A stretch of 64,000 bases of DNA from Paraburkholderia caffeinilytica (GTDB lineage: Bacteria; Pseudomonadota; Gammaproteobacteria; Burkholderiales; Burkholderiaceae), in assembly GCF_003368325.1 (NCBI RefSeq), contig NZ_CP031466.1, forward strand, positions 1,612,001 through 1,676,000, read 5' to 3'. A model generated the notes under the pieces. That model did not search any database. It was given only the letters and a program-made list of their open reading frames with translations, and was not told the origin of the DNA. Positions 16,025-25,684 of this stretch are shown here, piece by piece; within the stretch, counting starts at the first letter, position 1; the number at the start of each line of letters is the position of its first letter. Position numbers and translations under genes: made by a program.

Positions 16025-19016
16025 GTTGACGTGCTCCTTCGCTGTCGTAGAACACCGAGCTGGTGACCTTTGCAGCAATCTGCTTGCCGCTCGCGAGCGG
16101 AATCGTGACCGTTTCGCCGATCTTGTCGAGACCGCCCTTCACCACCGCCATCGCAATCGAGCGCTTCAGGATCGGGCTGTAATAGCTCGACGTGACGTGG
16201 CCGAGCATCGGTGCGGTATCGCCCTGGAACGGACCGGCGACGATTTGCGAGCCTTCGGGGATCACGAACGACGGATCGTCCGCGAGCAGCCCGACCAGTT
16301 GCTTGCGCCCCGCCTTCGCGGTGTCCGACCGCGTCAACGAACGCTTGCCGAGAAAGTCTTTCGACTTCGCGACCAGCCCGCCCATGCCGAGATCGTACGG
16401 CGTCATCGAACCGTCTGTATCCTGACCGACGATGATGTAGCCCTTCTCGGCACGCAGCACGTGCATGGTTTCCGTGCCATACGGCGTGATGTCGAATTCC
16501 GCGCCCGCGGCCATCAGCGCTTCCCATACCGCACGGCCGACGTTCGCCGGGACGTTCACTTCATACGCGAGTTCGCCGGAGAAGCTGATCCGCATCACGC
16601 GCGATGCCGCCCCCGCCACAGTGCCTTCGCGATAGCTCATGAACGGGAAGGCTGCATTTGCGAAGTCGATGTCGTGGCAGACTTTCTGCAGAACCTTGCG
16701 GCTGTTCGGCCCGACCACGGCAAACGTCGCCCAATGATCCGTGACGGACGCGAGGCGCACGCGCATGTCCGGCCACTCGGTCTGCAGCCAGCGTTCGAGC
16801 CACGTGAGCACGCGTGCCGCGCCGCCTGTGGTGGTGGTCATCATGTAGTGCTGGTCGGCGAGACGCACGGTCACGCCGTCGTCGAAGATCATGCCGTTTT
16901 CGTCGAGCATCAGGCCGTAGCGGCACTTGCCGACTTCCAGTTTGCTCCACGGATTCGTGTAGACCCAGTTCAGCAGCTTCGCCGCATCGGGACCCTGAAT
17001 GTCGATCTTGCCGAGCGTCGAGGCATCGAGAATACCGACGCTCGTGCGTACCGCCAGCGATTCACGCGCCACTGCCGCATGCATGTCCTCGCCGGGCTTC
17101 GCGAAGTACCACGGACGCTTCCAGTTGCCGACGTCCTCGAACGCAGCGCCGTTTTCCACGTGCCATTCGTGCACCGCGGTCTTGCGCACCGGATCGAGAA
17201 ACTCGCCGAGTTCGCGGCCCGCAAACGTGCCGAACGTAACCGGCGTGTAGTTCGGACGGAAGGTCGTGGTACCGGTCTCGGGAATCGTCTTACCGAGCGC
17301 TTGCGCCAGAATCGCCATGCCGTTGATGTTGCCGAGCTTGCCCTGATCGGTGCCGAAGCCCATCGCGGTATAGCGCTTCACGTGCTCGACCGATTCGAAA
17401 CCTTCGCGCGCCGCGAGGAAAATATCGGCCGCCGACACGTCGTTCTGGAAGTCGACGAACTGCTTCGGCCCGCGCGTCGCGAGTTCGCGTCCGCCGACGA
17501 GCCACAGCGGTTGCATCTTCGCTTCGGTAATCTCGGCCACCTGCACCGGATTCGGCCGCGCAACGATATGGCCCGCTGCACGCGCCGCCTCGACGCCGGC
17601 GTCGATCGCAAAGCGAATCCCCTGGCCCAGCGTGAAATCGCCGGCGCACGCGCCAACGCTCGTCTCCGCCTGCATCGCCTTGCCCGGCACGAAGCAGGCC
17701 TTGTCGTCATGCCAATGCGCCTTGCCGCCCGACTGCGCGAACAGGTGCAGCACCGGACTCCAGCCGCCGGACATCGCGAGCAGATCGCAAGGCAGCGCGC
17801 CCTGCTTCGCACCGACCTGTCCGTTCGAATACGACGCTACATCGACCGAGGCGACCCGCAGCTTGCCCTGTGCCGCGGTCACGACCACGCCGTTCATCAC
17901 CTTGACGCCGTAGCGCCGTGCCAGCGCGGGCAGCGTGCCCTTCGATTCGCCGGCGCGCGGATCGACGACCGTCACCTGGGCGCCGGCCGCTTTCAGATCG
18001 AGCGCGCATTGATAACCGTCGTCGTTGTTCGTGAACACCACGGCATTGCGGCCCGGCAGCACCGCATAGCGATGCAGATAGGTCGACACAGCCGAAGCCA
18101 GCATCACGCCGGGCAGATCGTTGTTGCCGAACACGATCGGCCGCTCATGCGCGCCGGTGGCGAGAATCACGCGTTTCGCGCGGATCTTCCACATCAGTTC
18201 GCGCGTGCCCTTTCGCTGCGACACCGGCAGATGCTCGGTGAGCCGCTGCGTGACGGTGACGAGGTTATGGTCCTGGTAACCGAATGCGGTGCTGCGGCAC
18301 AGGATCTTCACGTCCGGCATCTGCCGCAGTTCGTCCTCGATCTTGTGAACCCATTGCAGCGCCGGCTTGCCGTCGATCTCCGCGCGGCACGACAGCAGCG
18401 AGCCGCCGAGTTCCGGCTGATCGTCGATCAGCGTCACGCGTGCGCCGGACAATGCCGCCGCATGTGCCGCCGCCAGACCCGTCGGGCCGCCGCCGACCAC
18501 CAGCACGTCGCAATGCGCAAAGCACTTGTCGTAGCGGTCCGCATCGGTTTGCTCGGGCGCCTTGCCGAGACCGGCCGCGTCGCGGATCACTTCTTCATAC
18601 TTCGGCCAGAACTTGCGCGGCCACATGAAGGTCTTGTAGTAGAAGCCCGCCGGAATGAAGCGCGCGAACTTCTGATTGATCGCCATGCGGTCTTTTTCGA
18701 TGCTCGGCTTCGCGTTGACGCTGGTCGCGACGAGCCCCTGATACAACTCCACTTCGGTCGCGCGTGCGTTGGGCACCGTGTATGCGCCGGTTTCGAGCTG
18801 CACGACCGCATTCGGCTCTTCCACACCCGCCGTCACGATGCCGCGCGGCCGATGGTACTTCCAGCTGCGCGCCACGAAGTGCTCACCGTTCGCGAGCAGC
18901 GCGGACGCCAGCGTGTCGCCCTGATAGCCCTGATACTTGCGCCCGTTGAACGTGAAGTTCAGTACGATCGCGCGGTTGATGCGCCCGCCGCTGGGGAGTC
19001 GGTCTTTCTGGCTCAT
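16014..19016 (-). CDS. soxA: Sarcosine oxidase alpha subunit
   Basis: Large subunit (1000 residues) of heterotetrameric sarcosine oxidase, which turns sarcosine into glycine, transferring the methyl as 5,10-methylenetetrahydrofolate or releasing formaldehyde. Layout: residues about 15-100 a ferredoxin-like Fer2_4 domain that lacks the Fe-S cysteines, as is normal for this subunit; about 165-480 a nucleotide-binding domain with DVLVVGGGPTGLAAAHAA that holds NAD; about 590-980 an aminomethyltransferase (GcvT-like) domain with the folate site and C-terminal barrel. ATGHERPIVF-type motif appears as ATGAHERPIVFGNNDLPGV. The start ATG overlaps the soxD stop by 4 bases (ATGA). Confidence 0.95.
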   Translation of the reverse strand: MSQKDRLPSGGRINRAIVLNFTFNGRKYQGYQGDTLASALLANGEHFVARSWKYHRPRGIVTAGVEEPNAVVQLETGAYTVPNARATEVELYQGLVATSVNAKPSIEKDRMAINQKFARFIPAGFYYKTFMWPRKFWPKYEEVIRDAAGLGKAPEQTDADRYDKCFAHCDVLVVGGGPTGLAAAHAAALSGARVTLIDDQPELGGSLLSCRAEIDGKPALQWVHKIEDELRQMPDVKILCRSTAFGYQDHNLVTVTQRLTEHLPVSQRKGTRELMWKIRAKRVILATGAHERPIVFGNNDLPGVMLASAVSTYLHRYAVLPGRNAVVFTNNDDGYQCALDLKAAGAQVTVVDPRAGESKGTLPALARRYGVKVMNGVVVTAAQGKLRVASVDVASYSNGQVGAKQGALPCDLLAMSGGWSPVLHLFAQSGGKAHWHDDKACFVPGKAMQAETSVGACAGDFTLGQGIRFAIDAGVEAARAAGHIVARPNPVQVAEITEAKMQPLWLVGGRELATRGPKQFVDFQNDVSAADIFLAAREGFESVEHVKRYTAMGFGTDQGKLGNINGMAILAQALGKTIPETGTTTFRPNYTPVTFGTFAGRELGEFLDPVRKTAVHEWHVENGAAFEDVGNWKRPWYFAKPGEDMHAAVARESLAVRTSVGILDASTLGKIDIQGPDAAKLLNWVYTNPWSKLEVGKCRYGLMLDENGMIFDDGVTVRLADQHYMMTTTTGGAARVLTWLERWLQTEWPDMRVRLASVTDHWATFAVVGPNSRKVLQKVCHDIDFANAAFPFMSYREGTVAGAASRVMRISFSGELAYEVNVPANVGRAVWEALMAAGAEFDITPYGTETMHVLRAEKGYIIVGQDTDGSMTPYDLGMGGLVAKSKDFLGKRSLTRSDTAKAGRKQLVGLLADDPSFVIPEGSQIVAGPFQGDTAPMLGHVTSSYYSPILKRSIAMAVVKGGLDKIGETVTIPLASGKQIAAKVTSSVFYDSEGARQHVE

Positions 19017-19339
19017 GGTGCCTTGCCCTCGTGTGCCTTGTCTTGCGCGTTAGCCTCATTGCTGTTCATCGTCAGCAGCGGACGTTCGAACGTCTCGTAG
19101 CCTTGAATCTCGTAGCTCACCGTGTCGCGCTGCGCCTTGAACCAGCGGCGGCAGCCTTGCGTATGCATCCATTGCTCGCGATGCACGCCGCGCGGATTCT
19201 TGCGCATGAACAGGTAGTCGCCCCATTCCTTGTCGGTGAGTTTTTCGGTGTCGAGCGGACGCGCGATGTCCGCTTCGCCGCCGCAGGAAAATTCGGTTTC
19301 GGCGCGTGGCCCGCACCAGGGGCATTCGATCAGCAGCAT
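19013..19339 (-). CDS. soxD: Sarcosine oxidase delta subunit
   Basis: Zinc-binding small subunit of 108 residues from the ATG at 19339 (M-L-L-I-E-C-P-W-C-G). Zinc ligands of the family are visible as C6 and C9 in ECPWCG, and the later H-T-Q-G-C-R-R-W-F motif (about 59-67) supplies histidine and cysteine. The conserved D-Y-L-F-M-R-K-N-P-R-G segment is intact. It sits between soxB and soxA, 22 bases after the soxB stop side, with a 4-base overlap into soxA. An in-frame upstream start would add 11 residues and run into soxB coding sequence, so is not preferred. Confidence 0.93.
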   Translation of the reverse strand: MLLIECPWCGPRAETEFSCGGEADIARPLDTEKLTDKEWGDYLFMRKNPRGVHREQWMHTQGCRRWFKAQRDTVSYEIQGYETFERPLLTMNSNEANAQDKAHEGKAP

Positions 19340-19361
19340 CTGGGATTCCTCGGCATCAGCA

Positions 19362-20606
19362 TTAGTGGGCAACGGCGGCGGCGCCGTGTTCGTCGATCAG
19401 GTGACCGGTATAGAAACGGTCCAGCGAGAACGGCGCGTTCAGCGGATGCGGCTCGTCCCTCGCGATCGTGTGCGCATAGGCCCAGCCCGACCCGGGCGTC
19501 GCCTTGAAACCACCCGTGCCCCAGCCGCAATTGAAATAAAGCCCCTTCACGTCGGTCTTGCTGATGATCGGGCACGCATCCGGCGACACGTCCACGATGC
19601 CGCCCCACTGGCGGTTCATCCGCACGCGCGAGAACACCGGGAACATTTCGACGATCGCCTCGAGCGTGCCTTCAATAATATGAAAACTGCCACGCTGGCC
19701 AAAGCCCGTGTATTGATCGACGCCCGCGCCGATCACGAGATCGCCCTTGTCGGACTGGCTGATGTACGCGTGCACCGCGTTCGACATCACCACCGTGTTG
19801 ACCACCGGCTTGATCGGCTCGGACACCAATGCCTGCAGCGGATGGCTTTCCAACGGCAGACGGATGCCGGCCATATCGGCGAGCGTGGACGTGTTGCCCG
19901 CCGCCACCACGGCGACCTTCTTCGCCTTGATGAAACCCTTGGTGGTATCCACGCCGACCACCTGGCTGCCGTCGCGGCGAATCCCCGTGACCTGGCAGTT
20001 CTGCACGATGTCGACGCCGGCCTGATCCGCGCCGCGCGCAAAACCCCAGGCCACCGCGTCGTGCCGCGCCACACCGCCACGGCGTTGAATCGACGCCCCG
20101 AGCACCGGGTAGCGGCTGTTCAGATTGATGGTCGGCTCGATTTCCTTGATCTGCTCCGGCGTGAGGAATTCGGCATCCACGCCGTTCAGCCGGTTTGCGT
20201 TCACGCGACGCTCGGTGTCGCGCACGTCCTGCAACGTGTGCGCAAGATTCATCACGCCGCGCTGGCTGAACATCACGTTGTAGTTGAGGTCCTGCGACAG
20301 ACCTTCCCACAGCTTCATCGCCTTTTCGTAGAGCGCGGCCGACTCGTCCCACAGATAGTTCGAGCGCACGATGGTCGTATTGCGCGCGGTATTGCCGCCG
20401 CCGATCCAGCCCTTCTCCAGCACGGCGATATTGCGCACGCCATGCTCCTTCGCGAGGTAATAGGCAGTGGCGAGACCATGCCCGCCGCCGCCGACGATCA
20501 CGACGTCGTACTCACGTTTAGGCTCGGGGCTCTTCCACTGACGCTCCCAGTTCTCGTGATACGACATCCCGTTGCGCAACAGGCTGAATATCGAATAGCG
20601 GCTCAT
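19362..20606 (-). CDS. soxB: Sarcosine oxidase beta subunit
   Basis: Catalytic flavoprotein subunit, 414 residues. The FAD motif [18 protein letters not shown] is at about 35-52, followed by the [19 protein letters not shown] segment. The histidine expected to carry covalent FMN is H182 in [11 protein letters not shown]. The C-terminal [15 protein letters not shown] is the usual flavin-closing motif of the DAO fold. First sox gene after sdaA, 46 bases downstream of it. It delivers electrons to oxygen; with SoxA it passes the methyl group to tetrahydrofolate. Confidence 0.95.
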   Translation of the reverse strand: MSRYSIFSLLRNGMSYHENWERQWKSPEPKREYDVVIVGGGGHGLATAYYLAKEHGVRNIAVLEKGWIGGGNTARNTTIVRSNYLWDESAALYEKAMKLWEGLSQDLNYNVMFSQRGVMNLAHTLQDVRDTERRVNANRLNGVDAEFLTPEQIKEIEPTINLNSRYPVLGASIQRRGGVARHDAVAWGFARGADQAGVDIVQNCQVTGIRRDGSQVVGVDTTKGFIKAKKVAVVAAGNTSTLADMAGIRLPLESHPLQALVSEPIKPVVNTVVMSNAVHAYISQSDKGDLVIGAGVDQYTGFGQRGSFHIIEGTLEAIVEMFPVFSRVRMNRQWGGIVDVSPDACPIISKTDVKGLYFNCGWGTGGFKATPGSGWAYAHTIARDEPHPLNAPFSLDRFYTGHLIDEHGAAAVAH

Positions 20607-20652
20607 TGTCGGTCCTTTGGGTCCTGTTGGTACGCTTTGCTTCCTGACTCGT

Positions 20653-22047
20653 TCAGCATTCGATGACGTTCACGGCGAGTCCACCGCGCGACGTCTCCTT
20701 GTATTTGGTCTTCATGTCCGCGCCGGTTTCGCGCATCGTCTTGATCACGTTGTCGAGCGACACGTAGTGCTGGCCGTCGCCCTTCATCGCCATGCGCGCC
20801 GCGTTCAGCGCCTTGATCGCGCCCATCGCGTTACGCTCGATGCACGGAATCTGCACGAGCCCGCCGACCGGGTCGCAGGTCATGCCGAGGTTGTGCTCCA
20901 TGCCGATTTCGGCCGCGTTTTCGACTTGCGTCGGCGTGCCGCCCATCACGGCGGCAAGCGCGGCCGCGGCCATCGAGCACGCGACGCCCACCTCGCCCTG
21001 GCAGCCCACTTCGGCGCCCGAGATCGAGGCGGTTTCCTTGTAGATGATGCCGATCGCGGCGGCCGTCAGCAGGAAGGTGACGATGCCCTCGTCGTTCGAC
21101 GCATGCATGAACTTCACGTAGTAGTGCAGCACCGCGGGAATCACACCCGCCGCGCCGTTGGTCGGCGCCGTGACGACGCGCCCGCCGGCGGCGTTTTCCT
21201 CGTTCACGGCCATCGCGTAGAGATTGACCCAGTCGAGCATCGACAGCGGGTCGCGCAGCGACTCTTCCGAGCGCGAACGCAATTGCGCGCACAGGTCGGC
21301 CGCGCGGCGCTTCACGTGCATCGGGCCGGGCAATTCGCCACGCACCTTGCAGCCGCGTTCGACGCAGGCGGACATGACGCGCCAGATCGCCAGCAGGCCT
21401 GCGCGCACCTCCTGTTCGCTTCTCGACGCGCATTCGTTGCGCAGCGTGACTTCTGCAATCGACAAACCGGTTTCGCGGCACACGCGCATCAGATCGTCGC
21501 CGGTGCGGAACGGATACGGCACGTCGGCGCCGGCGCGCAGGCCGTTGACGCGGTCGCCTTCGCGATTGATCACAAAACCGCCGCCGATCGAGTAATACTC
21601 TTTCTCCACCAGCAGTTGGCCGTTTTCGTCGAAGGCCTGAAAACGCATGCCGTTCGGATGCACGACGCTCGAGCCCGGGGCGCCCGGCATCAGCTTGCGA
21701 AAGAAGCCGAGGTGGTCGCGCTCGTCGAATTTGACCGGATGCTTGCCGAGCAGCAGCAGTTGCTTCGTTTCGCGAATCGATTGCAGGCGCGGTTCGATCA
21801 CGTCCGGGTCGATCAGATCGGGCAGATTGCCTTCGAGACCGAGCAGCACCGCCTTGTCCGTGCCGTGCCCCTTGCCGGTCGCGCCGAGCGAGCCAAACAG
21901 CTCGACCTTGACGCGGCGCACGAAGCCCAGCAGATTCGCATCTTCGATATGCGAGGCGAAGCGGCACGCAGCGATCATCGGCCCGACGGTGTGCGAGCTG
22001 GAAGGACCGATACCGATCTTGAACAGATCGAAGACGCTGACGTTCAT
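20653..22047 (-). CDS. sdaA: L-serine ammonia-lyase (iron-sulfur type)
   Basis: Single-chain L-serine dehydratase of 464 residues converting serine to pyruvate and ammonia with a [4Fe-4S] cluster. N-terminal beta domain begins [18 protein letters not shown]. Cluster cysteines are expected in [17 protein letters not shown] and [11 protein letters not shown]. The chain ends in ...N-V-I-E-C: relatives have this terminal cysteine folded back onto the iron as a plug in the resting enzyme. As first gene of the sox operon it closes the route sarcosine to glycine to serine to pyruvate. Promoter expected in the 328-base gap upstream. Confidence 0.92.
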   Translation of the reverse strand: MNVSVFDLFKIGIGPSSSHTVGPMIAACRFASHIEDANLLGFVRRVKVELFGSLGATGKGHGTDKAVLLGLEGNLPDLIDPDVIEPRLQSIRETKQLLLLGKHPVKFDERDHLGFFRKLMPGAPGSSVVHPNGMRFQAFDENGQLLVEKEYYSIGGGFVINREGDRVNGLRAGADVPYPFRTGDDLMRVCRETGLSIAEVTLRNECASRSEQEVRAGLLAIWRVMSACVERGCKVRGELPGPMHVKRRAADLCAQLRSRSEESLRDPLSMLDWVNLYAMAVNEENAAGGRVVTAPTNGAAGVIPAVLHYYVKFMHASNDEGIVTFLLTAAAIGIIYKETASISGAEVGCQGEVGVACSMAAAALAAVMGGTPTQVENAAEIGMEHNLGMTCDPVGGLVQIPCIERNAMGAIKALNAARMAMKGDGQHYVSLDNVIKTMRETGADMKTKYKETSRGGLAVNVIEC

Positions 22048-22375
22048 GACGTGCCTTATACGTTGCGATGCCTGGTTGCCGGGTTTGGCGGGTGTGGCTT
22101 GAGCTAGCCCCTATTGCACCGCACGTCAAATTGAACCGATAGAATAAAAACGGCATGACAGTGGGATAGTGGCGTCAAGCGGGCCGCGCCCCAAGCGCGG
22201 CGGCGGATTTGCGATGAGTTCTGACGCATTTGCGACAGGCGCGAATGTTGCGGCTGGCGATGCTGACGCCACGGCTGAATAGCCCCCAACGAATCGCCCG
22301 ATCATTGGCCTGACAAGGCGGCCGCCATCCCCAGTGCTATGCTTGAATCAACCCTTTCCCTTGCTGGCTGCATGC
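22048..22375. promoter_or_regulatory. Divergent intergenic region sdaA-sox operon / GlxA regulator
   Basis: A 328-base gap holding both promoters and no convincing gene. GTGGCGTCA (22169-22177) and TGACGCCAC (22264-22272) form a perfect 9-bp inverted repeat about 86 bases apart, suggestive of two half-sites facing each other rather than a hairpin. Confidence 0.5.
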
Positions 22376-23458
22376 ATGAATTCCGCTGAACCGCTTCCCC
22401 TTCAATCTATCGACGGCACCTCGAAGCAGCGCATCCGCTTCGGCATCATCCTGCTGCCGAACTTCACGCTGACGGCGTTCTCGGGTTTCGTCGACCTGCT
22501 GCGCCTGTCCGCGGATGAAGGCGACTTCAGCAAGCCCGTGCGCTGCTCGTGGAGCGTGATAGGGGAAACCCTCGCTCCGGTGCGCGCGAGTTGTGGCATC
22601 CAGATCACGCCGTGGGAAACGTTCGACAACGCCGAACCCTTCGACTACGTCGTGGTGGTGGGCGGCCTGCTGCATTCCGGGCCGGCCGCGAGCGATGCGA
22701 CGCTCGCCTTCATCCGCCGAGCCGCCGCCACCGATGCAACGCTGGTCGGCATGTGCACCGGCGTGTTCTCGCTGATGCGCGCGGGCGTGCTGGAAGGTCA
22801 CCGCATCTGCGTGAGCTGGTTTCACTACTGGGATTTCATCGAGCGCTTTCCGGCCGTCAATGAGGAAGCGCTGGTGGCGGACCGGCTGTTCGTGATCGAC
22901 CGTCGGCGCATTACCTGTTCGGGTGGACGGGCATCGATCGACGTGGCGGCCGCGATTCTGTTGCGCCACTTCGAAACGGCCACCGTGCAAAAGGCGCTGC
23001 GCATCCTGCTGGTGGACGATATGCAGAAGGGCAACGCGCCTCAGCCGCATCCGCCGGGGTTGGCGCCCGCCGCGCATCCGAAGGTGAAGCGCGCGATTCT
23101 GCTGATGGAGCAGCATGTGGGGCGATCGTTGTCGCTCGATGAACTGGCGCGCAAGCTCGATCTGTCGCCCCGTCAGCTTGAACGGCTCTTTAAGGCGCAA
23201 ACCGGCAAGGCGCCGCAGGCGTATGCGAAGCAGGTGCGTTTGCGCACCGCGGCCTGGTTGTTGACGAGTTCGGATAAAACCGTGGCGGATATCGCGTCGA
23301 GTTGCGGCTTTTCCGATGCCTCGCATCTGGGCCGCGAATTCCGCAAGCAGTTCGGCCTGCCGCCGATGATGTACCGCGAACAACGCGGGACGGCGGCTGA
23401 AGTCGATGACGGCTCAGGCTATGACGAAACTTTCCCGGGGCGGGCTCAGGCGATCTGA
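22376..23458 (+). CDS. GlxA family AraC-type transcriptional regulator, divergent from sdaA-sox
   Basis: A 360-residue protein with a DJ-1/PfpI-like sensor (residues about 20-200; F-G-I-I-L-L-P-N-F-T-L-T-A-F and the elbow G-M-C-T-G-V-F-S-L) and an AraC DNA-binding domain (about 235-335; LARKLDLSPRQLERLFKAQTG, SSCGFSDASHLGREFRKQFG). It is more distant from the other two GlxA regulators in the window: the sensor reads S-W-F-H-Y-W-D-F where they have H-W-E-(N/D)-M-S. Position suggests control of the sarcosine oxidase/serine dehydratase operon, in the way SouR and related proteins do in Pseudomonas, but the ligand is not deducible. The ATG at 22376 is preferred to a GTG at 22334; neither has a strong ribosome site. 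Confidence 0.82.
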   Translation: MNSAEPLPLQSIDGTSKQRIRFGIILLPNFTLTAFSGFVDLLRLSADEGDFSKPVRCSWSVIGETLAPVRASCGIQITPWETFDNAEPFDYVVVVGGLLHSGPAASDATLAFIRRAAATDATLVGMCTGVFSLMRAGVLEGHRICVSWFHYWDFIERFPAVNEEALVADRLFVIDRRRITCSGGRASIDVAAAILLRHFETATVQKALRILLVDDMQKGNAPQPHPPGLAPAAHPKVKRAILLMEQHVGRSLSLDELARKLDLSPRQLERLFKAQTGKAPQAYAKQVRLRTAAWLLTSSDKTVADIASSCGFSDASHLGREFRKQFGLPPMMYREQRGTAAEVDDGSGYDETFPGRAQAI

Positions 23459-23545
23459 GCGCGGCGTTTGCTGGTTTGTTGTCCGGGTTTTGCGGCCCGG
23501 GTTCGATGGATGAAGCGACGGGTCAGCGTTCGATGGTTGAAACCA

Positions 23546-23610
23546 AGGGTTGGCTTTTGCAGCCCCGCCTTCGTGCCGCCGAAGCGGCGCGAAGGCGAAA
23601 CCCCAACCCT
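23546..23610. terminator. Nested multi-arm palindrome between convergent genes
   Basis: AGGGTTGG (23546-23553) pairs with CCAACCCT (23603-23610); inside it GCCTTCG (23567-23573) pairs with CGAAGGC (23590-23596), and a small GCCGC/GCGGC hairpin is at the centre. It lies just beyond the choX stop and could terminate both converging transcripts. There is no long T-tract. Confidence 0.5.
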
Positions 23611-23616
23611 CAAACG

Positions 23617-24552
23617 TTACTTCCCTGCGACATAAGCCTTCACTGCCGGCAACCCATCCTTGCCATCGAAGGTCTTCACGCCCGCGAGCCACTTGTCGAG
23701 CACAGCCGGATTCGCCTTCAGCCAATCCTTCGCCGCCTTGTTCGGATCGGTCTTGTTCATGATCGGCAGCATCACGTGGTTCTCGATATCGGTCGTGAAT
23801 TGCAGATTCGACACGAGCTTCGCGACGTTCGGGCAGCGCGCCGAGTAGTCGCTCGGCGTGACGGTCAACACTTTGGCTTCGCCGTAGTTGGGGCCGAACA
23901 CGTCGTCGCCGCCGGACAGATAATCGATCTTCATCTGCACGTTCATCGGATGCGGTTCCCAGCCGAGGAACACGATCGCCTTCTTGTCGCGAACCGCGCG
24001 ATTCACTTCGACCAGCATGCCCGCCTCGCTCGACTCCACCAGCTTGAACTTGCCAAGGCCGTACTGGTTGCTGTCGATCATCTTCTTGATCAGCGCATTG
24101 CCGTCGTTACCCGGTTCGATGCCGTAGATCTTGCCGTCGAGCTTGTCGTAGTTCTTCGCGATGTCGGCAAAGGTTTTGATGCCCGCCTGATACGCGTAGT
24201 CCGGCACGGCCAGCGTGTATTTCGCCCCGGTCAGGTTCGGCGTGGGCAGCACGGTGAGCTGGCCGGCCTTTTTGAACGGATCGATCATCGGGTCCATGGT
24301 CGGCGACCAGTAGCCGAGGAACACATCGATCTGCTTGCTCTTCACACCCGCGAAGGTGATCGGCACCGAAGCGATGGTCTTGGTCGGCTTGTAGCCGAGC
24401 CCTTCGAGCACGGTCGAAGCGAGACCGGTCGTCGCCGCGATATCGGTCCAACCGACGTCGGCGAACCGGACGGCCCGGCAGGTGGCAGGTTCCGCAGCAA
24501 GGACAGACGACACCGACAGCGCGCACAACGACGCAGCCCACAAACGTTTCAT
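23617..24552 (-). CDS. choX: Choline/betaine ABC transporter substrate-binding protein
   Basis: Periplasmic binding protein of 311 residues, with a signal peptide of about 19-20 residues (M-K-R-L-W-A-A-S-L... cut near V-L-A-A-E). The mature part resembles ChoX/CbcX-type choline binders: aromatic-box candidates are W35 in DVGWTDI, Y/W in G-Y-W-S-P-T-M-D-P, a tyrosine in Y-T-L-A-V-P, and W in V-F-L-G-W-E-P-H-P-M. Residue D37 beside the first tryptophan is typical of the quaternary-ammonium site. It feeds the ChoW permease and ChoV ATPase encoded upstream on the same strand, although a regulator gene lies in between. Choline is the likelier ligand than betaine from the motif set, but both remain possible. 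Confidence 0.88.
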   Translation of the reverse strand: MKRLWAASLCALSVSSVLAAEPATCRAVRFADVGWTDIAATTGLASTVLEGLGYKPTKTIASVPITFAGVKSKQIDVFLGYWSPTMDPMIDPFKKAGQLTVLPTPNLTGAKYTLAVPDYAYQAGIKTFADIAKNYDKLDGKIYGIEPGNDGNALIKKMIDSNQYGLGKFKLVESSEAGMLVEVNRAVRDKKAIVFLGWEPHPMNVQMKIDYLSGGDDVFGPNYGEAKVLTVTPSDYSARCPNVAKLVSNLQFTTDIENHVMLPIMNKTDPNKAAKDWLKANPAVLDKWLAGVKTFDGKDGLPAVKAYVAGK

Positions 24553-24675
24553 GGCATTCCCCCAGGGTAATTGATGCTTCAGTGGTTTTGTAAGGCGGAT
24601 TTTCCAGGCGCGATGTCTTGCGCCGACTTCATTGACGTCAGCTCACTTGCGTAAGCGTCACTGCTGCAGCCTCTT

Positions 24676-25677
24676 TCACGCAGACAGCCGTCGCTCGACG
24701 CTCGGCGCATGACCGAACTGCGCGCGGTAAGCCTTGCTGAAATGACACGGCGAATGAAAGCCGCACACCGTAGTGACTCGCGCGATCGACGCATCCGTAT
24801 TGCGCAGCAGTTCTCGCGCCCGACGCAAACGCAGGGTCAGGTAATAGTGCGTCGGCGACACGCTCAGGAACATCTTGAACATCCGCTGCAAATGACGTTG
24901 CGACAGATGCACGAGCCGCGCGAGTTCATCGAGCGATAGCGGCTCCTCGATATTCGCTTCCATCAGGCGCACGACTTCGATCAATTCCGCTCGCGAGAAG
25001 CCGACCCGCGCGTCGACGGGAATATGCTGATAATCGGTCGAGCCGCGAATCCGCTCGACGATGAACTGCTCGGACACTTGCGCCGCCACTGCATGGCCGA
25101 GGCGCATGCCGACCAGGTTGAGCATCAGATCGAGCGGCGCGGTGCCGCCGGTGCAGGTCATCCGGTCGCGGTCGATCACGAACAGTTCGTCGGCGAAACG
25201 CACATGCGGGTAACTCTTGTGCAACGGCGACATGTCTTCCCAATGCACGGTACAGCGATAACCGTCGAGCAGGTTCGCCGCCAGCAGCGCGTACGGTCCC
25301 GTGCAAATGCCGCCAAGCGGAATGCCTTTCGACGCAACGTCCTGCAGCAATGCGATGACCGTATCGCCGACATAGTCACGCACATGCCAGCCGGCGCAGA
25401 CGATCAGCACGTCCGGCATGCCGGCCTCGGCGAGCGTCGTGGTCGGCTTCACCGTGATGCCGTTGCTCGCTCGCGCCGGCTCGCCGTCCGGTGTGATCAC
25501 CGACCACGTGTAGTGCTGCGCGCGGCCCACGTAGTTGGCCATGCGCAACACCTCGACCGCGCTCGTGAACGCGATCATCGAAAAGTTCGGCAGCGTCAGA
25601 AAGCCGAAATGCGCGAGCCCGGACAGCGGCGAATCGGATGGGGCCTCGACAACGGGAGAGATCGCATCGCGCTTCAT
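24676..25677 (-). CDS. GlxA family AraC-type regulator inside the choline transporter locus (GbdR-like)
   Basis: A 333-residue protein closely resembling the regulator at 4244-5239. Shared blocks are L-P-N-F-S-M-I-A-F-T-S-A-V-E-V-L-R-M-A-N-Y, the C-T-G-x-Y-A-L elbow, V-H-W-E-D-M-S, R-M-T-C-T-G-G-T-A-P-L-D-L-M-L-N-L, and T-H-Y-Y-L-T-L-R-L-R-R-A-R-E-L-L. N-terminal DJ-1-like sensor, C-terminal AraC domain. The start lies 7 bases after choW, so it is transcribed with choVW, and 123 bases separate it from choX. In Pseudomonas gbdR is also next to cbcXWV, so this copy may be the positional equivalent, with the 4244 gene as its duplicate; which of them binds betaine is unknown. Confidence 0.85.
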   Translation of the reverse strand: MKRDAISPVVEAPSDSPLSGLAHFGFLTLPNFSMIAFTSAVEVLRMANYVGRAQHYTWSVITPDGEPARASNGITVKPTTTLAEAGMPDVLIVCAGWHVRDYVGDTVIALLQDVASKGIPLGGICTGPYALLAANLLDGYRCTVHWEDMSPLHKSYPHVRFADELFVIDRDRMTCTGGTAPLDLMLNLVGMRLGHAVAAQVSEQFIVERIRGSTDYQHIPVDARVGFSRAELIEVVRLMEANIEEPLSLDELARLVHLSQRHLQRMFKMFLSVSPTHYYLTLRLRRARELLRNTDASIARVTTVCGFHSPCHFSKAYRAQFGHAPSVERRLSA

Positions 25678-25684
25678 AGACGGC

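Noticed and set aside
16023..19100. Open frame of about 1000 codons on the plus strand opposite soxA
   Set aside because: It mirrors soxA exactly, is Arg/His/Ala-rich with no recognisable domain, and arises because GC-rich third positions leave few stop codons antisense.
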